Source: Oscillospiraceae bacterium (GTDB lineage Bacteria; Bacillota_A; Clostridia; Oscillospirales; Oscillospiraceae). Taken from it: a DNA stretch of 64,000 nucleotides. How positions within the stretch are numbered: position 1 is the stretch's first letter; every line of letters starts with the position of its first letter. This document shows positions 59,105-64,000 of this stretch, one piece after another. The translations under genes and the position numbers were made by a program. Where the stretch lies: contig CADADE010000006.1 in assembly GCA_902786615.1 (NCBI GenBank), positions 47,495-111,494 of the forward strand, read 5' to 3'. The notes below the pieces were generated by a model. The model made no database searches and had not been told where the DNA came from. It worked only from the letters and a program-made list of their open reading frames with translations.

Positions 59105-61681
59105 ATGAGCGCATCGAAAAAAACCACTGTGATGCAGCTGCAGGTCAGCCTGCCGAAAAGAATCCTTCTGACAAGCGTGATCATGTTCGCGCTGATCCTG
59201 CTTGTTTATCATTTCAACATCCCAAACCCCAATATGATCCTGATCGCGGGGCTGGTACTGTGTTCCGCGCTCTTCGGCTTCGGCGGCGGCATTGTCGCGG
59301 CGGTCATCATGCTGGGCTATTCGCTGTTCTTCTTTTCCACCGACCACAGCTTTGTCCATTTTACGCCGCAGAACATGCAGAAGGTGATCGTGTCGCTGGT
59401 CGGCATCACGGCGGACATGCTTTTCGTGTGTCTTCTGAAGCAGGCTGAGCTGCAGGCCTTTGCGGAGGTCGAGCAGCTCACGCAGGATCTGCATAAGGAG
59501 AACGAAAAGCTGCAGCGCGCCTCCCTGACCGATGCGCTCACCGGCATTCGCAACCGCCTGGCCCTGCGGCAGGACTATGAGATCTATCAGGGCAAAGAGA
59601 TCACGGTCATGATGCTGGATCTGAATGACTTCAAGCTGATCAACGACACCCGCGGACACGAGGAGGGCGACCGTATCCTGAAAGAGACCGGCAAGCTTCT
59701 TGCGGATACCTTCGGCGTCGAGCATTGCTACCGCTACGGTGGGGATGAATTTCTGGTGATCGTCCCGGATCTCACGGAGGAGGAATTCAAGAAAAAGCTG
59801 GACGCCATGCTGGAAAAGAGACCGGCAATCAGCGAAACGCGCACGGCGGACTTTTCCACCGGCTGCGTCCACGCCGTGCTGAGCGACCGCGACAAGCTCC
59901 GCGCCCTCATCAGAAACGCCGATGAGAAGATGTACGAAGCCAAGCGCGACAAGTCGAGCCGCGTACTCCCGGCGCATATGGACATGCAGACGGAGAGCAG
60001 CGCTTCCGAATACACGGTGCGGGGGCTGCGGACCTTCCTGAAGGAAATGTCCGGGAAATACGATCTTGCCCGCGTGGTGGACCCGATCGAGTGCCGCATC
60101 CTGGAGCTTGGGGAGGACGGCGCCGTCAGCATGAACGAGAGCTGCTACAGCATCTGGAACGCCGAACAGAGATGCATCAACTGCTCGAGCGCCAGGGCCT
60201 GCAGGACAGGCTGCCACCAGGAGAAGACGGAGCATTTCCGGGATAATCTCTACAAGATCCAATCAAACCCCATCGTCCTGCGGCTGGACGACGGCAGCAC
60301 GGTCGACGCGGTCGTGGAGCTTGTGAACGTGCAGGCCGACACCACGGACACTGCAAACGACAGGGAAGCGGAAAACCTCGGCGCGCGAGCCTCGCACTAT
60401 TTCGCGCGTCACGACAGGCTGACAAATGTGCTCAACGCCGACGCGTTTTACGAGCTCTCCCGTGAACTCATCAAAAAGAACCCTGCGGAGTCCTGGGTCA
60501 TGATCACCGCCAACATCATGAATTTCCGGCTGATCAATACGCTCTTCGGCGTTTTGAAGGGGAACGAGGTGCTGGTCAGGACCGCCGCCCTCCTGCGGGA
60601 GGTCTCCGAGGCGACAGAGGGACTGTGCGGAAGGCTCGGCGGCGATCAGTTTGCCCTGCTGATCCCCCGAAAAGGCTACAAGAAGGAAGCGCTGCTGCGC
60701 ATCTCCGACACGCTGAGCAAGAACTATAACAGCGGGATCTATACCTTCTGCATCCACTTCGGCGTTTATGAGATCGACGACGCTTCCGTCCCGGTGTCCG
60801 TCATGTGCGGACGGGCCAATTCCGCCCTGCGCACGATCCGCGACGATATGTCCGCGATTGTTGCGCATTTTGACGACGGCATCAGAAACAAGCTCCGTCT
60901 GGAGCAGATGGTCATCGGCAGCTTTGAGGATGCGCTGAGAGACAGACAGTTCAAGATGTATTTGCAGTCCTTTGCATCGGAGGACGGCAGCGTCTTCGCG
61001 GCGGAGGCGCTGGTGAGATGGCACAGACCGGACGGCACTGTCCTGATGCCCGGCAGCTTTATTGAAACGCTCGAACATACCGGCCTCATTCAGAAGCTTG
61101 ATTTGTACATGTGGGAGCTTGCGGTAAAGCAGCTCAGCAAATGGAAGGGCACGGAGAAGGGAAATATCGCCATCTCCGTGAACATGTCCGCGAAGGACTT
61201 CTACAGCATGGACATTCTTGGGGTGCTGACGGGACTCGTCGAAAAGTACGGGGTGGACAGCCGTCTGCTCAGGCTGGAAATCACGGAAACGGCCCTTCTG
61301 AGCGAGCCGGAAAAAATCAACCGCATCGTCTCCAGCCTGCGCGAAAAGGGCTTTCTTGTGGCAATTGACGACTTCGGGACCGGCTTTTCCTCTCTCAGCA
61401 TGATAAAAACGATCCAGGCGGACATCGTGAAAATCGACATGGAGTTCCTGCGGGAGATCGAGAACAACGAGCGCAACAGCATCATCCTGCGCTCGGTGAT
61501 CAAGCTTGCCGACGCGCTCGGGATGGACGTCATCACCGAGGGCGTGGAGACAGAACAGCAGCTTCGTACGCTCGCCGCCATGGGCTGCAGGCATTTCCAG
61601 GGCTACTATTTCTCACGCCCTGTTTCGGTCGCGGAATTTGAAGCGAAGCTCAGCGGGACAGGCGGCGCCGCCGTCTCCTGA
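59105..61681 (+). CDS. Bifunctional GGDEF-EAL c-di-GMP protein with Cys-rich sensor
   Basis: 858 residues. Domains in order: DUF4118-like membrane region (about 15-115, three or four TM), coiled linker, first GGDEF with intact GGDEF at 212-216, a PAS-like region (about 295-420) with cysteines at 357, 360, 366 and 370 (CINCSSARACRTGC), a second GGDEF with degenerate GGDQF at 512-516, and an EAL domain (EAL 634-636; VRWHRPDG, DDFGTG). It may both make and break c-di-GMP, with the degenerate GGDEF as a possible GTP-binding effector and the Cys cluster as metal or redox sensor. First gene of a group with the next two. Confidence 0.92.
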   Translation: MSASKKTTVMQLQVSLPKRILLTSVIMFALILLVYHFNIPNPNMILIAGLVLCSALFGFGGGIVAAVIMLGYSLFFFSTDHSFVHFTPQNMQKVIVSLVGITADMLFVCLLKQAELQAFAEVEQLTQDLHKENEKLQRASLTDALTGIRNRLALRQDYEIYQGKEITVMMLDLNDFKLINDTRGHEEGDRILKETGKLLADTFGVEHCYRYGGDEFLVIVPDLTEEEFKKKLDAMLEKRPAISETRTADFSTGCVHAVLSDRDKLRALIRNADEKMYEAKRDKSSRVLPAHMDMQTESSASEYTVRGLRTFLKEMSGKYDLARVVDPIECRILELGEDGAVSMNESCYSIWNAEQRCINCSSARACRTGCHQEKTEHFRDNLYKIQSNPIVLRLDDGSTVDAVVELVNVQADTTDTANDREAENLGARASHYFARHDRLTNVLNADAFYELSRELIKKNPAESWVMITANIMNFRLINTLFGVLKGNEVLVRTAALLREVSEATEGLCGRLGGDQFALLIPRKGYKKEALLRISDTLSKNYNSGIYTFCIHFGVYEIDDASVPVSVMCGRANSALRTIRDDMSAIVAHFDDGIRNKLRLEQMVIGSFEDALRDRQFKMYLQSFASEDGSVFAAEALVRWHRPDGTVLMPGSFIETLEHTGLIQKLDLYMWELAVKQLSKWKGTEKGNIAISVNMSAKDFYSMDILGVLTGLVEKYGVDSRLLRLEITETALLSEPEKINRIVSSLREKGFLVAIDDFGTGFSSLSMIKTIQADIVKIDMEFLREIENNERNSIILRSVIKLADALGMDVITEGVETEQQLRTLAAMGCRHFQGYYFSRPVSVAEFEAKLSGTGGAAVS

Positions 61682-61708
61682 TCGGGGAGGCATAGGAGAG
61701 TACAATAC

Positions 61709-62239
61709 ATGTCATGGCTCAAAAAGCTGGACGCCCGGTACGCTGACCGGGCGCTCTGGCAGTTTATCAAATTTAACCTGGTGTCCACCAGCATCACGCT
61801 TGTGCAGCTTCTGCTGGCAAACCTCCTGCCGCTGCTCTTTGACGGGATGACGGCGAAGCTTCCCCCGCTGCTGCGTCCGGTGTTCGACCCAAAGGTACTC
61901 TTTGACGGTCCGTCCCGCTATGTGGTGGACGGCGTCGTCACCTGGGGCTATGTGCTGCCCTTCTTTTTGTCAAACTTCATCGCCAATATCTACGGGTATT
62001 TCATGAATATGAAAACCACCTTTCACGGCAGGGGAAGCCGTGGCGGGCTGATCGCGTATCTTGTGCTCATGGCGGCGCTGATCCTGTTTTCCACCTGGCT
62101 GCAGGGCGTGATCACCGCGAAGCTCGCCGCGACCCCGTTCAGCGCCTGGGCCAGAACGATCGCCGCCATGGCGGCGGGGTATCTGCAGCTCGCGGTGCTG
62201 TTCCCGCTGGAAAAATTTGTACTCTTCAAAAGGACCTGA
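61709..62239 (+). CDS. GtrA-like membrane protein
   Basis: 176 residues, four TM segments (for example LWQFIKFNLVSTSITLVQLLLANLL and YVLPFFLSNFIANIYGYFMN), resembling GtrA/DPMS family proteins that flip or bind polyprenyl-linked sugars. Ends with AVLFPLEKFVLFKRT. Followed 4 nt later by the glycosyltransferase gene. Role inferred: cell-surface glycosylation. Confidence 0.7.
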   Translation: MSWLKKLDARYADRALWQFIKFNLVSTSITLVQLLLANLLPLLFDGMTAKLPPLLRPVFDPKVLFDGPSRYVVDGVVTWGYVLPFFLSNFIANIYGYFMNMKTTFHGRGSRGGLIAYLVLMAALILFSTWLQGVITAKLAATPFSAWARTIAAMAAGYLQLAVLFPLEKFVLFKRT

Positions 62240-62243
62240 GGAC

Positions 62244-63557
62244 ATGGAAAAAGTCAGTGTTATCGTTCCCGTCTATAACGGGGAGCAGCGCGTGAACCGC
62301 TGCGCGGAGAGCATACTCAATCAGGATTACCCCGAGCTGGAGCTCATCCTGGTGGACGACGGGAGCCGGGACGGTTCCTGGGAGCGCATGCAGGCCATCG
62401 CAGAGCGCGACGAGCGCGTCAGGATCATCCACAAGGAAAACGGCGGCGTCTCCTCCGCGCGCAACCGCGGTCTTGCCGAGGCGCGCGGACGCTATATCCA
62501 GTTTGCCGATGTGGACGACTGGCTGCCCATGGACGCCACCAAGCTGCTCGTGCGGGAGATGGAGGCCAATCCCGTAGAGCTTGTGATCGGGGATTTTTAC
62601 CGGGTCGTGTCCATGAACGTGTCCAGAAAGGGCTCCATCGCCAAGGCGGGGCTGCTCTCCCGCCGGGAATACGCGGATCAAATGATGCTGGGGCCGGCCG
62701 ATCTCTATTACGGCGCACTGTGGAACAAGCTCTATCTGCGCGACATCATCGAGCGCCATGCCGTTCGTATGGACGAGAGCATCAGCTACAGCGAGGATAT
62801 GATTTTCAATCTGGAATATCTTCTGCACGTCAATACTGTTGCCGTTTTGAAGGCCCCGGTCTACTATTACCAGTTCACCAAGGGCTCGCTGGTGGATCAG
62901 AGCATGAATCTGAACAGCACCGTGAAGATGAAGCGAAGCGTCATCGGCTACTACAATCGCTTTTTCAAAAGCATCTTTCCGGCGCCAGACTATCAGATGC
63001 GCCTGCCGGTCATCTACAGCTATCTGCTGGCCGTGAGCCGTGACAGCTTCGCCCTGCCCTTTACGCCGGGAACGAAAAAGCTGGACGGCAGCGATGGCCT
63101 TTCCGACCTTTCGGACGGTGTCGAAATGCCGTTTCCGATGCGCGGCATGGTGCTGATTGCGAAGCAGATGTCCCGCTATCTGGAGACCATCGCGCAAAAG
63201 CATGGCCTCAAGGAGGCGGAGCTGCGGATTCTTTATTGCATGGAAAAACTGAAGGAGCCCTGCGACGCGGAGAGTCTCTGCCTGCTGACCGGGCTTGAGA
63301 AGCGGGTCGTAAACGCGGCGCTGAGCCGTCTCAGCAGCGAGAACTATGTCCGCGACGAGCTCTTCGCCGGACTCGGCGAGCGCTTTTCGTTCCAGGCCCC
63401 GGAGCTGCTGGAGGACTTCCGGCATCTCGACCGGGATATGGACGCGGTCTGCTTCGACGGCTTTTCCGAGGAAGAGATCGGGCAGTACTGCCAATTGCAG
63501 GAGCGCATCAACGCCAACATTCTCCGCCGCCTGCAGGGCGAAACCGCAAAGCTGTGA
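62244..63557 (+). CDS. GT2 glycosyltransferase with winged-helix-like tail
   Basis: 437 residues. GT2 domain at about 1-260: VSVIVPVYNGEQRVNRC, ILVDDGSRDGSW, FADVDDWLP (DxD-like). A linker follows, then a tail (about 315-437) with a helix pair, a SLCLLTGLEKRVVNAALSRLSSENYV helix-turn-helix-like segment, a beta wing (GLGERFSFQAP) and a long helix (GFSEEEIGQYCQLQERINANIL), which resembles a MarR-type winged helix. ATG 62244 is preferred over ATG 62217. No TM. Confidence 0.78.
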   Translation: MEKVSVIVPVYNGEQRVNRCAESILNQDYPELELILVDDGSRDGSWERMQAIAERDERVRIIHKENGGVSSARNRGLAEARGRYIQFADVDDWLPMDATKLLVREMEANPVELVIGDFYRVVSMNVSRKGSIAKAGLLSRREYADQMMLGPADLYYGALWNKLYLRDIIERHAVRMDESISYSEDMIFNLEYLLHVNTVAVLKAPVYYYQFTKGSLVDQSMNLNSTVKMKRSVIGYYNRFFKSIFPAPDYQMRLPVIYSYLLAVSRDSFALPFTPGTKKLDGSDGLSDLSDGVEMPFPMRGMVLIAKQMSRYLETIAQKHGLKEAELRILYCMEKLKEPCDAESLCLLTGLEKRVVNAALSRLSSENYVRDELFAGLGERFSFQAPELLEDFRHLDRDMDAVCFDGFSEEEIGQYCQLQERINANILRRLQGETAKL

Positions 63558-63592
63558 AAAAAGGACTGTGAAAAGCTCACAGTCCTTTTTTT
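63558..63592. terminator. Bidirectional intrinsic terminator
   Basis: GGACTGTGA (63563-63571) pairs with TCACAGTCC (63577-63585), flanked by A on the left and seven T on the right, so it serves both the glycosyltransferase (plus) and the SdpI-like gene (minus), whose stop codon lies in the right arm. Confidence 0.93.
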
Positions 63593-64000
63593 GCATGCAG
63601 CCACCAGGAATAAAGGCAGGGCACGAGCACCATGATCAGAACCAGGCCGATCAGCCACCCGGCCGGCAAAAGCCGTGTCAGGCCGAGTATAAGTATCAGA
63701 ATGCCGCAGATCATCCAGAGATAACCTGCGAGGCGATGCGTCCGATTCCAGTTTTCCTCGTTTGCAAGCGTCCAGGGGATCTTGATCCCGAGTGTGTTGT
63801 TCTGTCTTACCTTTGGCATATAGTTTCCGATGATGATGAACAGCAGGCCTAAAAACAGCTCGCTGAAAAAGGTGACGTCCAGCTGACAGCCCAGATTGGC
63901 AGGGTACATCATGGCCGCAACGACCAGAGAGACAATCGGAACGATCCACAGTACAAGAGAGAACATCCTGGGGCTGATGTTCTGCTTTTTGGGATCGTGG
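63577..64000 (-). CDS. SdpI-like membrane protein, 3' part (runs off window)
   Basis: Polytopic protein, here about 141 residues of a longer protein. The frame continues to the window edge before the ATG at 63966 (upstream residues HDPKKQNISPR), so the true start is outside. TM segments (VLWIVPIVSLVVAAMMYP, FLGLLFIIIGNY, LIGLVLIMVLVPCL) and NYMPKVRQNNTLGIKIPWTLANEENWNRTHRLAGYLW are diagnostic of the SdpI/YhfL family, whose Bacillus member confers immunity to the SdpC toxin. Whether a toxin gene lies beyond the window is not visible. Confidence 0.8.
   Translation of the reverse strand, partial: HDPKKQNISPRMFSLVLWIVPIVSLVVAAMMYPANLGCQLDVTFFSELFLGLLFIIIGNYMPKVRQNNTLGIKIPWTLANEENWNRTHRLAGYLWMICGILILILGLTRLLPAGWLIGLVLIMVLVPCLYSWWLHAKKGL

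Overview
The window looks like a chromosomal segment of an endospore-forming, high-GC member of the Bacillota, class Clostridia, most like the Oscillospiraceae/Ruminococcaceae group of gut anaerobes. The basis is the GC-rich coding style, the sporulation genes (ylbJ-like, yqfC, yqfD, a SpoVD-type PBP), the Firmicute order yqfC-yqfD-phoH-ybeY-era-yqzL-recO, HPr with both His15 and Ser46, a meso-DAP type MurE, ATP-type PEP carboxykinase and desulfoferrodoxin. No species call is possible from sequence alone. Almost all of the window is ordinary housekeeping chromosome. No rRNA, tRNA, CRISPR array, phage or transposase gene was seen.

Layout. 1-1713 (minus): 5' part of tmRNA, then ppiB and smpB, then a small unknown gene. 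1907-9466: Nudix hydrolase, murA, a YycJ-type hydrolase, rlmH, a small DUF2007-like gene, a phosphohexomutase, a split chromate transporter and a convergent YlbJ-like gene. 9539-16823: sporulation/RNA/DNA maintenance operon ending in mutS2. 16956-21660: HPr, a DMT permease, uvrC, rsmD, coaD and a coiled-coil protein. 21858-34400: the division and cell-wall (dcw) cluster mraZ-rsmH-ftsL-spoVD/ftsI-murE-mraY-ftsW-murG, then a second murA with ftsQ, then ftsZ under its own promoter; murF, murD, murC and murB are not present. 34547-39182 (minus): two membrane proteins of unknown role, a membrane diguanylate cyclase and pckA.

39331-43431 is the one clearly accessory region. A perfect 23-bp direct repeat bounds 4.1 kb that holds a promoter, a long 5'-structured leader RNA with an intrinsic terminator, an AT-rich gene for a secreted lipase-like/InlB-repeat/BspA-repeat protein, a GC-rich hairpin and a truncated HipA/CtkA-like kinase fragment. 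This is the best candidate in the window for something undescribed.

43538-54974: desulfoferrodoxin, a DUF11 protein behind a terminator-like leader, a peroxidase-ohrR operon with a visible operator, a VanW-type protein, dUTPase, a surface Ig-like protein, a glycogen pair (glgA plus a GH13 enzyme with a phosphorylase-like N-terminus) and nrdR. 55003-58890: DUF4363/DUF421 membrane pair, then an amino-sugar module (degenerate NagB-like, glmM, a GlmU-C-like acyltransferase). 59105-64000: a four-part c-di-GMP protein, a GtrA-like protein, a glycosyltransferase with a winged-helix tail, and the 3' part of an SdpI-like gene.

Themes: oxidative-stress genes lie together at 43.5-46.2 kb, envelope precursor supply runs through pgcA, glmM, the two murA genes and the dcw cluster, and three apparent leaders (39416, 30929, 44148) place an intrinsic-terminator hairpin just before a start codon. 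Three mosaic palindromic repeats and several short tandem repeats occupy the intergenic gaps. Two gaps exceed 300 bases: 39183-39627 (pckA promoter, direct repeat, leader RNA) and 46238-46829 (terminator, mosaic repeat, 14-bp tandem array, promoter).
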